Shown here: positions 35,964-43,909 of the stretch, piece after piece | How positions within the stretch are numbered: position 1 is the first letter of the stretch | Layout: the number at the start of each line of letters is the position of its first letter | Assembly: GCF_029277985.1 (NCBI RefSeq) | Contig: NZ_CP119546.1 | Location: 3,472,001-3,536,000, forward strand | Source of the DNA: Providencia stuartii | GTDB taxonomy: Bacteria; Pseudomonadota; Gammaproteobacteria; Enterobacterales; Enterobacteriaceae | Direction: 5' to 3' | DNA length: 64,000 nucleotides | Position numbers and translations under genes: made by a program | The notes under the pieces: generated by a model | What the model saw: the letters and a program-made list of their open reading frames with translations, nothing else | The model's database searches: none | What the model was told of the DNA's origin: nothing

Positions 35964-36364
35964 AACAACAACCAAGCATCTTCAAATACTTTCTGACTGT
36001 ACGGCTGATAACCAAGCTCAACACCGACAATCGCCGTAGCCAACGCAATGGCAACTGATTTAGATGAAACATTAATAGGTTCATTTACGCTAACACCGAT
36101 ATCTTTAGCCGCTCGATTAATGTAACCAGTAGTATTATTTTCATTTGGTGGCGCATACCGATCGATAATCGACTCGACAGTGTTGAGTTCGTATTTCTTT
36201 TGGTATGTTTGCAGTAATTTATAGATTGCCCGAATACCGTATTCAGGTGATACGAATTGGCAGAAGCTCGGATCTGTTTGCTGTGCGGATAGTCCTTGCC
36301 ATTTTGAGCCGTGTCGAATATTGCCCGGATTGTTATTGCGCTCGCCGCGTGCTGGTCTAGCCAT
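35960..36364 (-). CDS. Endolysin-like peptidoglycan hydrolase
   Basis: 134 residues. GERNNNPGNIRHGSKWQGLS, GIRAIYKLLQTYQKK and YAPPNENNTTGYINRAAKD mark a phage family often labelled structural protein or muramidase. No signal peptide. Place between holin-like and Rz genes makes it the likely endolysin; the exact bond cleaved is not known from sequence. Confidence 0.75.
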   Translation of the reverse strand: MARPARGERNNNPGNIRHGSKWQGLSAQQTDPSFCQFVSPEYGIRAIYKLLQTYQKKYELNTVESIIDRYAPPNENNTTGYINRAAKDIGVSVNEPINVSSKSVAIALATAIVGVELGYQPYSQKVFEDAWLLL

Positions 36365-36644
36365 TTTTACTAACCCCTCTAAATATTTGCATCACGTTCC
36401 CACGACTAAGAATTATTAGTGCGCATAGCGTGATATTGATTCCGACTTCAAATGGATCTGCATGCGCGTAGTCATTCGTTAATATGCGTAGTGGGATAGA
36501 ACCAAGCATAACAATGAGAACCCATGCTATAAGTGACGGAAAGAATTTGTATTTAGCGCCATTACGCTCATAGTTAACAAGACGAATAACAGCGAATAAG
36601 CATGAGAAAAAATTGACGTAAATCCAAAACATTGAGATGGTCAT
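36357..36644 (-). CDS. Holin-like membrane protein
   Basis: 95 residues with three hydrophobic helices (about 5-20, 34-52, 68-82). Overlaps the genes on both sides (4 bp and 8 bp). Resembles small three-span holins. It may be a holin or the antiholin to the gene before it. Confidence 0.72.
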   Translation of the reverse strand: MTISMFWIYVNFFSCLFAVIRLVNYERNGAKYKFFPSLIAWVLIVMLGSIPLRILTNDYAHADPFEVGINITLCALIILSRGNVMQIFRGVSKNG

Positions 36645-37030
36645 CTTCCACCTCCTCTGAATTTATCTATCAGGTTGTTAATAACGTTGTTGATACTGTC
36701 TGTGAGAGCACCGGGTTTAGATATTGTTACCAATACGCCAACCAAACCAGCCGATGAGAACATAGCACCAACAGAGCGATCAACCTCTCTATCTCCGATA
36801 ATGCCACTCAGTAGTGACGACATGAAATCAGCGCCTAATATCCCAATCGCAAATGCAACCGTGAAATACGCCCATCGCTTTAACAGCCGGATATCATGAG
36901 CAGACAATACAAATATCACCGCCCCTGCGAACGCACCGATTACAACGCCTGCGTCCATACCTGAATAGAGACCTACAATAGAGACACCCGCTAACGAGGC
37001 GGTTGCTGTGCCTGTTAACGGCTCTTGCAT
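36641..37030 (-). CDS. Holin (putative)
   Basis: 129 residues with three or four hydrophobic spans (ATASLAGVSIVGLYSGMDAG, VVIGAFAGAVIFVLSA, YFTVAFAIGILGADF, FSSAGLVGVLVTI) and a basic C-terminal tail (NLIDKFRGGGR). First gene of the lysis cassette. Topology and place fit a holin that forms the lesion releasing endolysin. Confidence 0.75.
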   Translation of the reverse strand: MQEPLTGTATASLAGVSIVGLYSGMDAGVVIGAFAGAVIFVLSAHDIRLLKRWAYFTVAFAIGILGADFMSSLLSGIIGDREVDRSVGAMFSSAGLVGVLVTISKPGALTDSINNVINNLIDKFRGGGR

Positions 37031-37122
37031 ATATGTAGTCCTGATTAGTTAATAGAAAGCCACCATTAGGTGACCGGATTTGGATTAATGAATTTAATCA
37101 GCATTTGAGATAAGTTAAATGT

Positions 37123-37173
37123 TCAGCCCTATGTAACTTACCGAAGCGATGGCTGATTAACTTCGGTGTGAGG
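37123..37173 (+). promoter_or_regulatory. Potential pseudoknot leader, copy B
   Basis: TCAGCC (37123-37128) can pair with GGCTGA (37151-37156), and CCGAAG (37141-37146) with CTTCGG (37161-37166). Stem sequences and all loop lengths (12, 4, 4 nt) are the same as in copy A at 12187, while loops differ in sequence. GTGAGG ribosome binding site follows directly. Confidence 0.6.
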
Positions 37174-37179
37174 ACTTTT

Positions 37180-37422
37180 ATGACGATTACTGAAAAAGAT
37201 AAAACACTTAGAGAAATACAAGATGAAGTTGCAGCACTTCGAATTGCATTCGGATATCTCGGATGTGTAATTCCACGTGATAATGCAGTTATGCTCGCCG
37301 ATTTAATTGTGGCAATGGCTGACCATCAAGGGTTTGATGATAGCGTAAAAGAAAAACTAAAATTCCTTGCTGAGCAATTAAAAGGGAATGCTCAAGAACA
37401 AGGTAAGTTTGTTCAATTGTAA
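37180..37422 (+). CDS. Small helical phage protein, cassette copy B
   Basis: 80 residues from ATG 37180; an in-frame GTG at 37168 lies inside the ribosome binding site and is disfavoured. Sequence TLREIQDEVAALRIAFGYLG parallels the copy A protein, the rest is diverged and includes DNAVMLADLIVAMADHQGF. Opposite to the lysis genes and converging with a coiled-coil gene 3 nt away. Function unknown. Confidence 0.68.
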   Translation: MTITEKDKTLREIQDEVAALRIAFGYLGCVIPRDNAVMLADLIVAMADHQGFDDSVKEKLKFLAEQLKGNAQEQGKFVQL

Positions 37423-37425
37423 TTA

Positions 37426-37617
37426 CTAAGAACGGAGCTTCATTGGAGGTGCTGTTAATTTATCTACAAAAATAACATCATCTCCACCTTCTGGCGATTT
37501 ACCCATTCTATCGCTTAAGGTGGAGATAACCTCGCCTTGTTGATGTGATGCAAGCTCTAATGCTGTTACTCGTGCTGATAATTCACTGATCGCTGATTCT
37601 AAATGTTGATTGCTCAT
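37426..37617 (-). CDS. Small coiled-coil (SlyX-like) protein, cassette copy B
   Basis: 63 residues from ATG 37617. SNQHLESAISELSARVTALE is nearly identical to the start of copy A at 12680, then diverges (GKSPEGGDDVIFVDK). Shares the AGAGAGGTAGTT leader with copy A. The longer frame starting at 37737 runs through the tRNA and is not used. Confidence 0.68.
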   Translation of the reverse strand: MSNQHLESAISELSARVTALELASHQQGEVISTLSDRMGKSPEGGDDVIFVDKLTAPPMKLRS

Positions 37618-37698
37618 AACTACCTCTCTTAAATAGAAAGCCGCGCACAGCTCTTTAGTGAGGGTAAAGATTAGCAGCTGATTCTGTGGCGGCATATT

Positions 37699-37774
37699 TG
37701 GTGCACCGAGACGGGATTCGAACCCATAACCAAGCAATTATGAGTTGCCTGCTCTGCCGTTGAGCTACTGGTGC
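37699..37774 (-). tRNA. tRNA-Met (anticodon CAT)
   Basis: Cloverleaf on the minus strand: acceptor GCACCAG, D arm GCTC-AACGGCA-GAGC, anticodon arm GGCAA-CTCATAA-TTGCT, T arm ATGGG-TTCGAAT-CCCGT and encoded CCA. The 3' acceptor strand CTCGGTGC pairs fully only if one C is bulged, an oddity. A CAT anticodon can also be tRNA-Ile2 after lysidine change. It lies between Q and the lysis genes, where lambdoid phages often carry tRNAs. Confidence 0.75.
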
Positions 37775-37816
37775 ATATACGAAACCATTTCGGTGATATC
37801 AACAAAATGGTAGAAA

Positions 37817-37841
37817 CAAAAAACCCCGCCAGAAAGCAGGG
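37817..37841 (-). terminator. Terminator between Q and late genes (tR'-like)
   Basis: Minus strand CCCTGC-TTTCTG-GCGGGG then six U. It is just upstream of the tRNA and lysis genes, the place of lambda tR', where Q-modified polymerase reads through. Confidence 0.68.
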
Positions 37842-38078
37842 TCTTATAGAATTTGATGTAAGTTGATCATTTTTTTGATCTTTTTGTGTTTGAACATATA
37901 ATGATCGAATATCTGGTGTGTTTATCGAGAACCCTACACTAGATATAGGGAACCCCTAAGTAGTATCGAGCTACAAAGGGGTAAATAAAACTGTCAGGTT
38001 TTACATGTGATCACCTTTTCAGTCTATTTCACTTGGTGATCTGTGTAAAGCCCTGTTATTTATACAGGAGTTCTTTAT

Positions 38079-38357
38079 ATGGGTAGAAATATCTGTAAAA
38101 ACCCACATCGTTATGATTCCGCTTTCGATTATCTGTCTGATAACCAAGGTCAAACTGGCAGACATAAATGCGCAGGCTGTGCATTTGAATTAGGCCGCCA
38201 ACACGCCCTTATCGGAGCACCAAAAGCCAAAAATGATTCTGTTTTGGAGTATATTCCAAACAGTCAAGCTGGCGCAGTTCGACACAAAGATGCATTTGAA
38301 GCTTATAACCACGGGTATAATTCAGTGGTTGATATGGCACTAAGCAAAGCTGCATAA
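38079..38357 (+). CDS. Hypothetical phage protein with CxxC motif
   Basis: 92 residues, not recognised. Contains HKCAGCAFELGRQHALIG, with cysteines that may bind metal, and two loosely repeated halves (YDSAFDYLSDNQGQTGRHK and DSVLEYIPNSQAGAVRHK). AGGAG ribosome binding site and a strong terminator make it a single-gene unit opposite to Q. Internal duplication is visible but function is not. Confidence 0.7.
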   Translation: MGRNICKNPHRYDSAFDYLSDNQGQTGRHKCAGCAFELGRQHALIGAPKAKNDSVLEYIPNSQAGAVRHKDAFEAYNHGYNSVVDMALSKAA

Positions 38358-38374
38358 GATTGAAAATAATCAAT

Positions 38375-38396
38375 GGCTACTTCGGTAGCCTTTTTT
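38375..38396 (+). terminator. Terminator of the gene at 38079
   Basis: GGCTAC-TTCG-GTAGCC followed by six T: a perfect stem with a stable UUCG loop. Confidence 0.88.
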
Positions 38397-38694
38397 GTGC
38401 CTGTAATAAAGGCCGCACTAGGCGACCTCTTGAATGTGAAACTTGCAAGCAATCCTTACAGCTTTAATTGGCGATATCGGAATTCCGATATCGGAATAAT
38501 ATCAACCAGTTATGAATAGACTGTCAGATAAAGCCTGTTTCTTTTTTTAAATTGGTTGGTTAAAATAAAAGACGACCAAGAGTTTTTTTGGTTTAGCTAT
38601 AAACATGATTTGCAATCTTTTGCCACCATCCTAAAAAGTTGGTGGCTTTTTTATGCTCACTCGAATTCATCAAGCATATAAACCCTTGCAATGC
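38397..38694. other. Noncoding stretch with 22-bp palindrome
   Basis: No gene. A perfect 22-bp palindrome at 38472-38493 has half site CGATATCGGAA and looks like an operator. At 38622-38652 GCCACCA-loop-TGGTGGC with T run is a second plus-strand terminator. The late promoter for Q action may lie in this region or between 37846 and 38078; it was not identified. Confidence 0.5.
38622..38652 (+). terminator. Second plus-strand terminator
   Basis: GCCACCA-N10-TTGGTGGC then TTTTTT. No plus-strand gene lies between it and the terminator at 38375, so a short RNA may end here. Confidence 0.7.
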
Positions 38695-38717
38695 AAAAAG
38701 CCCCACCGAAGTGAGGC
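38695..38717 (-). terminator. Terminator after the Q gene
   Basis: Minus strand GCCTCAC-TTCG-GTGGGGC followed by TTTTT, about 80 nt past the Q stop codon. Confidence 0.8.
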
Positions 38718-38795
38718 TCTATTAATCTGGTTAAGCCAACCTAAGAACAATTAAGGCAGCTTACCTGATAAGTATTGTCCATTTGGCCATTTCTG

Positions 38796-39299
38796 TCAAT
38801 AGCAAAGTTCAGTTATTTTTCTAACTTTAGCTACACGTTTGCGACCGTTCATTGCATTTCGTAGAGGTTCGTATAATAACCACTGGCAAGCTTTCAGTTT
38901 TTCATCAACTTCTCTTCGGCATGTTCGCAATGATGGAATCTTTACTTTTCCTCCTGACCTTGTGTTCATTTTGCGAGGTTTTGCATTGTTATGGTAGTAA
39001 GATGCTATCGAAAGCTTTGACGCACCGTACACGTAGTAACTTATCAGTATCTTATAAGCCTGCTTGTCAATGGCGATGACAGAATCTATGACCTGAGAAA
39101 TCAACATTCCGTCATCGTCATTGCACATCGGTCGTGTTAGATTTTTGCTTGGGTCAACTGATTGCATGAATTTGTATATGATGTTAATTTTCCTCATGTC
39201 TACTCGGCCTGAGTGAACCCAAGCGCCCCACAATTCAAGCCATCCGTTAAGCCAGTCGAATTGCTCCTTTGTAAGTTCTTTCTCTCCGATGTAGTTCAT
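38796..39299 (-). CDS. Q-type late antiterminator
   Basis: 167 residues. WLNGWLELWGAWVHSGRVDM, then VIAIDKQAYKILISYYVYG and a basic C-terminal region (RKRVAKVRKI), resemble Q/DUF1133-type antitermination proteins. Last gene of the rightward early operon, followed by a terminator and the late genes, as expected for Q. Family name is less certain than role. Confidence 0.78.
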   Translation of the reverse strand: MNYIGEKELTKEQFDWLNGWLELWGAWVHSGRVDMRKINIIYKFMQSVDPSKNLTRPMCNDDDGMLISQVIDSVIAIDKQAYKILISYYVYGASKLSIASYYHNNAKPRKMNTRSGGKVKIPSLRTCRREVDEKLKACQWLLYEPLRNAMNGRKRVAKVRKITELCY

Positions 39300-39523
39300 C
39301 TCACCCCCTGCAATACTTCACTCTTTCCTTTTATCGCTCCGCCGATTCCACCGCGATGTATAACCATAAGCTGCCCATTTACAATGATGTGCTTTTCTGC
39401 TCGCGTATCGAATGCGTACTTCTTTACTGTATTTCGCGATGCGCTTATCCAGCCAGCTACCTTGGTTTGATTTCCTCTTGCTTTGATGAGTAATTCTGGA
39501 ATGGTTGTTATCTCAGCCTGCAT
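39296..39523 (-). CDS. ninH: NinH family DNA-binding protein
   Basis: 75 residues. TIPELLIKARGNQTKVAGWI and SRNTVKKY form the helix-turn-helix of lambda NinH, followed by the family's HIIVNGQLMVIHRG. Overlaps the Q start by 4 bp, the lambda order ninH-ninI-Q without ninI. Confidence 0.85.
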   Translation of the reverse strand: MQAEITTIPELLIKARGNQTKVAGWISASRNTVKKYAFDTRAEKHIIVNGQLMVIHRGGIGGAIKGKSEVLQGVR

Positions 39524-39878
39524 CCTCTATCTCCCATATTGTGATATCCAGTAAGCCGCCACTTACCCTTTCACCACGCCTGATCCGCATATCATCAATC
39601 TGGTTGTCGTCCTTCCAGAAACCGGCGTGAGTAAGCGAATCGAAAACAGCTTTAGGCAAGTTATCGAGGTCTCTTTTGCGTTTGTCTGGAGGGTTTGCAG
39701 TGATGATTATCTTGATGCGAGAGGTGGTTTTGATATCTAGGTTTTTCTGTTCTATGTAATCTATGACTTGCTCTCGGTAGGTTTCACCTTTTTTTGATAT
39801 ATAGTGACGTCCTTTACAGTGTCGCCAATACGTATTAACTGAAGGTGGCCACGGTAATTTAAGGTGATATTCATTCAT
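39513..39878 (-). CDS. rusA: RusA-type Holliday junction resolvase
   Basis: 121 residues. LPWPPSVNTYWRHCKGRHYIS at the start and the acidic KRDLDNLPKAVFDSLTHAG with DDNQIDDMRIRRG hold the catalytic aspartates of RusA. It resolves recombination intermediates and takes the place of the NinG function. Overlaps NinH by 11 bp. Confidence 0.92.
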   Translation of the reverse strand: MNEYHLKLPWPPSVNTYWRHCKGRHYISKKGETYREQVIDYIEQKNLDIKTTSRIKIIITANPPDKRKRDLDNLPKAVFDSLTHAGFWKDDNQIDDMRIRRGERVSGGLLDITIWEIEDAG

Positions 39879-40165
39879 GCCTTAATCTTCCCCTCGCTCT
39901 GCAATATATCCTGAGTTCGCATTACACCCTCCAAGTGACATTGCTTTGCATATTCAGCATCCGTGATTCGCGTCCTGCGGTCGATTTCGTCATGGCAAGC
40001 ACTACACGCCCAAGCTATAAATAAATCGCTAGGCTTGCATCCTGTGCCGCATAATCCAGCCATTCGATAATGAGCACCCACCACAGTTTCGGTGTTGCCG
40101 TTGCAGACTGACGGTATCCTTACTTGGCACTCTCTGCCTTTTGCTTCTTTGCGTAAGTTAGCCAT
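39875..40165 (-). CDS. DUF1364 family nuclease-domain protein
   Basis: About 96 residues from ATG 40165, placed by GGAGG upstream. ANLRKEAKGRECQVRIPSVC, then VVGAHYRMAGLCGTGCKPSD and WACSACHDEIDRR give the Cys/His pattern of DUF1364, HNH-like. Start overlaps the previous gene's stop. Confidence 0.85.
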   Translation of the reverse strand: MANLRKEAKGRECQVRIPSVCNGNTETVVGAHYRMAGLCGTGCKPSDLFIAWACSACHDEIDRRTRITDAEYAKQCHLEGVMRTQDILQSEGKIKA

Positions 40166-40529
40166 ATATCGCCTCCATGAATATCCATGCAGATGCAAAT
40201 AGACAAGCAAATATGGCAACCATAAATAACTTGGCTCCGAGTGTTACCCTCGATTTCTTTGGCTGAGCCTTCATGATAATTTGACCGTCGTCGCTAATAT
40301 CGAATTTATCAATATTTTCGCGTAATGCTTTGATTAATCTCTGCTCAGTTGATTGAAGATATACCTCTTCTTCAGGCTTGATAAATGCACCTGCCTTTTG
40401 TAGATGACCATCGCATTTCTTACAAACGTTTTGCCATTTCTGTCCAATGAAACTATGGCCACACCATTTGCATTCTGTATGCGTGTATTTCCCATCTGGG
40501 TAATCCCTTTCTGTTTGTGCAAAACTCAC
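40158..40529 (-). CDS. Zinc-ribbon membrane protein of unknown function
   Basis: 123 residues, GTG start overlapping the stop of the upstream gene (GTGA). CKWCGHSFIGQKWQNVCKKC is a CxxC...CxxC zinc ribbon and VTLGAKLFMVAIFACLFASAW is a C-terminal membrane anchor. Not recognised; unusual pairing of a zinc ribbon and tail anchor. Confidence 0.65.
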   Translation of the reverse strand: MSFAQTERDYPDGKYTHTECKWCGHSFIGQKWQNVCKKCDGHLQKAGAFIKPEEEVYLQSTEQRLIKALRENIDKFDISDDGQIIMKAQPKKSRVTLGAKLFMVAIFACLFASAWIFMEAIYG

Positions 40530-40696
40530 TTTCTCGCCCTCCGCTTCTTGGCTGCTCTGTTTATCTTTGCGTGACCTGTGATGCGCTTAGTTGATGTGGG
40601 GTAGCTGTACCAACTGCGACTATGGTTGATAGCCCATAAGGCGTTCTGTGCTGACAGTGACGCCAGAGCGATTGCCATTTTTGATATGATGTTCAT
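40526..40696 (-). CDS. Small basic phage protein
   Basis: 56 residues, MNIISKMAIALASLSAQNAL then a basic tail INRAAKKRRARK. The hydrophobic start could be a weak signal or membrane helix. AGCAAGAGAG ribosome binding site; stop overlaps the next start. Unknown role. Confidence 0.6.
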   Translation of the reverse strand: MNIISKMAIALASLSAQNALWAINHSRSWYSYPTSTKRITGHAKINRAAKKRRARK

Positions 40697-40711
40697 CTCT
40701 CTTGCTGCTCC

Positions 40712-41158
40712 TCAAAAGAATGTCAGTAAACGATTCTCAGTGATTTCATTACATCCTCTGAAAATGTGTTTTATTGCTGCGTTAATCATGGCTTTGTAAC
40801 AGCGTTCGAATTCGTCTGGTTCCATGTTGGCAAATGACAAGCTCTTAGCCTCTGTGCGCACTTCACCGTTTAGCCTTACCGTTTGCTCATAAAATCCTGC
40901 AAGTATCGTTAAATCCTTCCTGAAGCGCTCAAATTGGCTATGCTCATCCATACAGTCGAGTCCTGCTTTATTTGCGCACCAGTGGTCGAAACAGAATTTG
41001 AAGAATACGAACATTTTTCGATGGAAAGCGGGGTTTCTTGTGAGCTTGGCGCTGAAGGTGTACATCTCGCCATTTTTGAATTTTGTTAAACGTGGTAGGT
41101 CGTGTTCGAATGCCGGTGCAAATATGCCATTGGCGCATTTGACCATTTCTATTTCCAA
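40712..41158 (-). CDS. DUF1367 family protein
   Basis: 148 residues. FSAKLTRNPAFHRKMFVFFK, then ERFRKDLTILAGFYEQTVRLNG and AIKHIFRGCNE (in part) are the DUF1367 signature common in lambdoid nin regions. Function unknown, possibly recombination-linked. Confidence 0.88.
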   Translation of the reverse strand: MEIEMVKCANGIFAPAFEHDLPRLTKFKNGEMYTFSAKLTRNPAFHRKMFVFFKFCFDHWCANKAGLDCMDEHSQFERFRKDLTILAGFYEQTVRLNGEVRTEAKSLSFANMEPDEFERCYKAMINAAIKHIFRGCNEITENRLLTFF

Positions 41159-41167
41159 GTTAGCCTC

Positions 41168-41404
41168 CTATTTTTTCCTGTCGAACTTTCTCATTTTCAG
41201 CAAGATAACCCCAATGGCTTTTAGTCCGTTGTCATAACGATTGAATAAGCCATTAGCAATTTTCTTGTTATATATCAGAATGGTTCTTATAGCTGACAGC
41301 ACCAAGAGAATTGGAAGTAGAATAAATACAACAGTAGTTGCTATTGGGTTCCCTTTGTAGCTATCGATAATTTCCTGCGCCAGTGTCTTTTTGCTATCAC
41401 TCAC
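41168..41404 (-). CDS. Small single-span membrane protein
   Basis: 78 residues with a hydrophobic helix at about 20-42 (IATTVVFILLPILLVLSAI) and basic ends. Overlaps the Lar-like gene by 8 bp. Not recognised. Confidence 0.6.
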   Translation of the reverse strand: MSDSKKTLAQEIIDSYKGNPIATTVVFILLPILLVLSAIRTILIYNKKIANGLFNRYDNGLKAIGVILLKMRKFDRKK

Positions 41405-41588
41405 TGTTAGCTCTCCTGTTCCATGCTGCTATGGCTGCTTGACGGCTAGTACAGGTCTCTTCAATTAGCCCTTTAAACTTGCAGTCATGAACAACTGTTA
41501 CTAAATACGGCTTAGTTTTATCGACCTGAAACCTGATAAACTCTGGTATTTCTCCGCATTCAGGACATTCCTCAAGTTCGCTCATCAT
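41397..41588 (-). CDS. Lar-like restriction alleviation family protein
   Basis: 63 residues. ECPECGEIPEF near the start and TSRQAAIAAWNRRA at the end match the Lar family (CPxCG...WNxR). Lar proteins of Rac alleviate type I restriction; most phage members are untested. Confidence 0.75.
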   Translation of the reverse strand: MMSELEECPECGEIPEFIRFQVDKTKPYLVTVVHDCKFKGLIEETCTSRQAAIAAWNRRANSE

Positions 41589-41803
41589 TCACCCTCTGGC
41601 ATTGGTGGGAGTGGCATCCAGTGAGTTGCTATCCATTGAGGGTTTCCACGGTAGAAAGCCTTTGCCATTAACCCCTTTGAGGAATTGAAGGTTTCTAGTT
41701 TGTCAGCTGTAAATCTATCTCCAGTGAAAATATTGCAACACAAAACATCAGTCTTGATCGGCGGCTCTTGCTCGCTCACCTTAACCCAATTAGTTCCCTG
41801 CAT
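41585..41803 (-). CDS. DUF551 family protein
   Basis: 72 residues. WVKVSEQEPPIKTDVLCCN and the closing HWMPLPPMPEGE are the DUF551 pattern. Overlaps both neighbours by a few bases. Function unknown. Confidence 0.8.
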   Translation of the reverse strand: MQGTNWVKVSEQEPPIKTDVLCCNIFTGDRFTADKLETFNSSKGLMAKAFYRGNPQWIATHWMPLPPMPEGE

Positions 41804-42125
41804 TAGATGCCTCCCGTTGGATTTTTGCTGTGCCTGAATTGCCGAATGTGTGAATAATTTCAGGTAATCCGCTGTTTTTACGATTGTTACGAATCATTGC
41901 GCCAAAGGTGTCATAATGATTTAGTAGTCCAGCAATATGGGATGCTCTATTTCTCATGCTACGCCCCATATCCCTGCGATTAACCCTGCGATAATGAGCC
42001 ATTACGATTTCACGCCAGCGCCCTCTATCTGGATAGCCAGCGGCTGCATGAGTGCGTCTTGTAATTGCCATTTTTTGCTTTTCCCATGCTATGGTTAAAT
42101 CTTCTAATGTCGTTACTTTAGTCAT
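41790..42125 (-). CDS. Basic phage protein, paralogue of the next gene upstream
   Basis: 111 residues, arginine-rich (RGRWREIVMAHYRRVNRRDM). Its first 30 residues (TTLEDLTIAWEKQKMAITRR then THAAAGY) align with those of the protein at 42324. Not recognised. Confidence 0.6.
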   Translation of the reverse strand: MTKVTTLEDLTIAWEKQKMAITRRTHAAAGYPDRGRWREIVMAHYRRVNRRDMGRSMRNRASHIAGLLNHYDTFGAMIRNNRKNSGLPEIIHTFGNSGTAKIQREASNAGN

Positions 42126-42324
42126 AAAAATCAGCCTGTTTGCATAAAGTTAATAATCGAATGAATGTCTTACCTCGCGGGATTAGCTTCTTTTTGTTGA
42201 TTGCTAGCTCACAAAAGAATATGTCGTACCCCTTCCAATTCGCGGCGCTGTATGTTCTCTGGGTTAATGTCATCGCCTGTTGTTCGTATGCATCATTCAG
42301 CTCTGTTAACGTTGTTCCTTTCAT
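42118..42324 (-). CDS. Small phage protein sharing an N-terminal domain
   Basis: 68 residues from ATG 42324 with GAGGTG upstream. TTLTELNDAYEQQAMTLTQR then TYSAANW parallels the downstream gene, then diverges. Suggests local duplication. Function unknown. Confidence 0.6.
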   Translation of the reverse strand: MKGTTLTELNDAYEQQAMTLTQRTYSAANWKGYDIFFCELAINKKKLIPRGKTFIRLLTLCKQADFYD

Positions 42325-42339
42325 CACTCAACACCTCGC

Positions 42340-42513
42340 TTAATTGATGGCGCTATGGTATTCGACGCTTAAGTTATCTACATGAGCGCCACCTAAATTA
42401 GCCCAGAAGATCACTGTCGCCTCTGCATCTAATTCACATTCAGCTGCCATTAGCTTTTCAAATGGCTTTCCGTTCCATGTGCCAGTAATTTTGTAAACTG
42501 CTCCATCGTCCAT
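42340..42513 (-). CDS. Small phage protein
   Basis: 57 residues, MDDGAVYKITGTWNGKPFEK then a segment ending HVDNLSVEYHSAIN. Acidic and beta-like. Shares its start and stop spacing with the operon (25 bp after DnaB). Unrecognised. Confidence 0.55.
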   Translation of the reverse strand: MDDGAVYKITGTWNGKPFEKLMAAECELDAEATVIFWANLGGAHVDNLSVEYHSAIN

Positions 42514-42538
42514 CTAGAAGTCCTTATGATTTGGTGTG

Positions 42539-43909
42539 TTACACGTCCGCGCCTTGGAATCGGCGTTGCTGAGGTTTGCTACTTTGCAAGCAAGCGTTAG
42601 CGGCTTCCGCTTGGTCCACATCCATAAAGTGACCATTCTTGAATCGCTGGTATACGGTCCCTGTTTTGCCGAATCGGTTTTTAGTCACGATAATTTCAGC
42701 ATATGGGGCCGCTGGTGAGTTCTCGTTATAAACCGCATCACGGTAAAGCATAATGATAGAATCCGCATCTTGCTCAATGCTTCCCGAGTCGCGCAAATCA
42801 CCATTCACGGGGCGTTTGTTTGGTCGCTTCTCAACATCTCGTGAAAGCTGGCTAAGTGAGATAACTGGGGTTAGTAATTCTTTGGCCATTCCCTTGAGAT
42901 TTGATGAGATATAACCAATTGCAAGGTCGTTACGCTCTGCTTTTGGTTTTTCTATCAGGCCCAAGTAATCGACTAGAATTAATGCCAATGATGGATATTG
43001 CTGCTTGTGGCGTTTTGCTATGGCCCTGATTTGGTCCACATCGAGTTTACTTGCATCGACAATCCACACATCCAAATCTTGGACACGACCGATACCATCG
43101 GAAACTCTTGCCCATCCTTCATCATCCATTTTTGCAGGGTTTCTCAGTGATGAAACTGATAGGCCCGATGCCCCAGCAATTTGACGCTCCATGATTTGAC
43201 GTGAACTCATTTCCATTGAGAAAATCAGAACGCCTTTCTTGTGCCCCGTTTTTTTATCGACTTGTGAAGCTACGCCCTCAGTTACTCGCAATGCAAACTC
43301 GGTTTTCCCCATTGCTGGACGGGCCGCGACGATAACGAGATCCACTGCGTTGATACCGCCAGTAATTTCATCAAGTTCAGGAATGCCAGTTTTCAGCGTG
43401 TCTGACTCATCGCCATTAGTTAGCCGTTGTTCTAACACCTCCGTAAAATCGGCTATCAGGTCCTTGGTGTGAACTGGTTTAATTTCATCGTTAGCGGCCC
43501 GTAGTTCGTTGGCCTTTTTGATGAGTTGGTCCATTGCTTCGGCGGCTGCGTCAATCGTTCCTGATTCGATAACGTGGCGGTGTTGGTCCATCAAGCTAAT
43601 CATTTCACGTCGATTGTGGTTATCAGTCACCATCTTAGCGTAGCCTTTCAAGTTTGCTGCGCTTGGGCAGTTCTTGGCAGCTTCCATGATGTCAGCGAAA
43701 TGCTTATCACCCATTGCCTCGGCAACCATCATTAAATCAATCATGCCGCGAGTTTTGGCTTGTTTCTGAATAACTTTGTAGGTTTCTCGGTAGAAATGAG
43801 ATCCGAATGCTTCAGGTTTTAAAGTGGCGAGTACATCTGATGCGTTGAGTGTTAGTCCGTCTTTCAGCAAGCCGCCAATTACGCTTGCTTCGATTTGCTG
43901 ATTAATCAT
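42539..43909 (-). CDS. Replicative DNA helicase (DnaB family)
   Basis: 456 residues. N-terminal DnaB domain ([20 protein letters not shown]), Walker [19 protein letters not shown] at about 188-205, Walker [14 protein letters not shown] and the [33 protein letters not shown] motifs. Overlaps the initiator gene by 4 bp. Plays the part P22 gp12 plays. Confidence 0.94.
   Translation of the reverse strand: MINQQIEASVIGGLLKDGLTLNASDVLATLKPEAFGSHFYRETYKVIQKQAKTRGMIDLMMVAEAMGDKHFADIMEAAKNCPSAANLKGYAKMVTDNHNRREMISLMDQHRHVIESGTIDAAAEAMDQLIKKANELRAANDEIKPVHTKDLIADFTEVLEQRLTNGDESDTLKTGIPELDEITGGINAVDLVIVAARPAMGKTEFALRVTEGVASQVDKKTGHKKGVLIFSMEMSSRQIMERQIAGASGLSVSSLRNPAKMDDEGWARVSDGIGRVQDLDVWIVDASKLDVDQIRAIAKRHKQQYPSLALILVDYLGLIEKPKAERNDLAIGYISSNLKGMAKELLTPVISLSQLSRDVEKRPNKRPVNGDLRDSGSIEQDADSIIMLYRDAVYNENSPAAPYAEIIVTKNRFGKTGTVYQRFKNGHFMDVDQAEAANACLQSSKPQQRRFQGADV

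Noticed and set aside
37618..37737. Longer start for the coiled-coil gene of copy B
   Set aside because: It would translate through the tRNA; the shared leader and paralogue fix the start at 37617.
37699..37774. tRNA as the prophage attachment site
   Set aside because: The duplicated 25-bp core is in ppnN; no second copy of the tRNA end was found at either junction.
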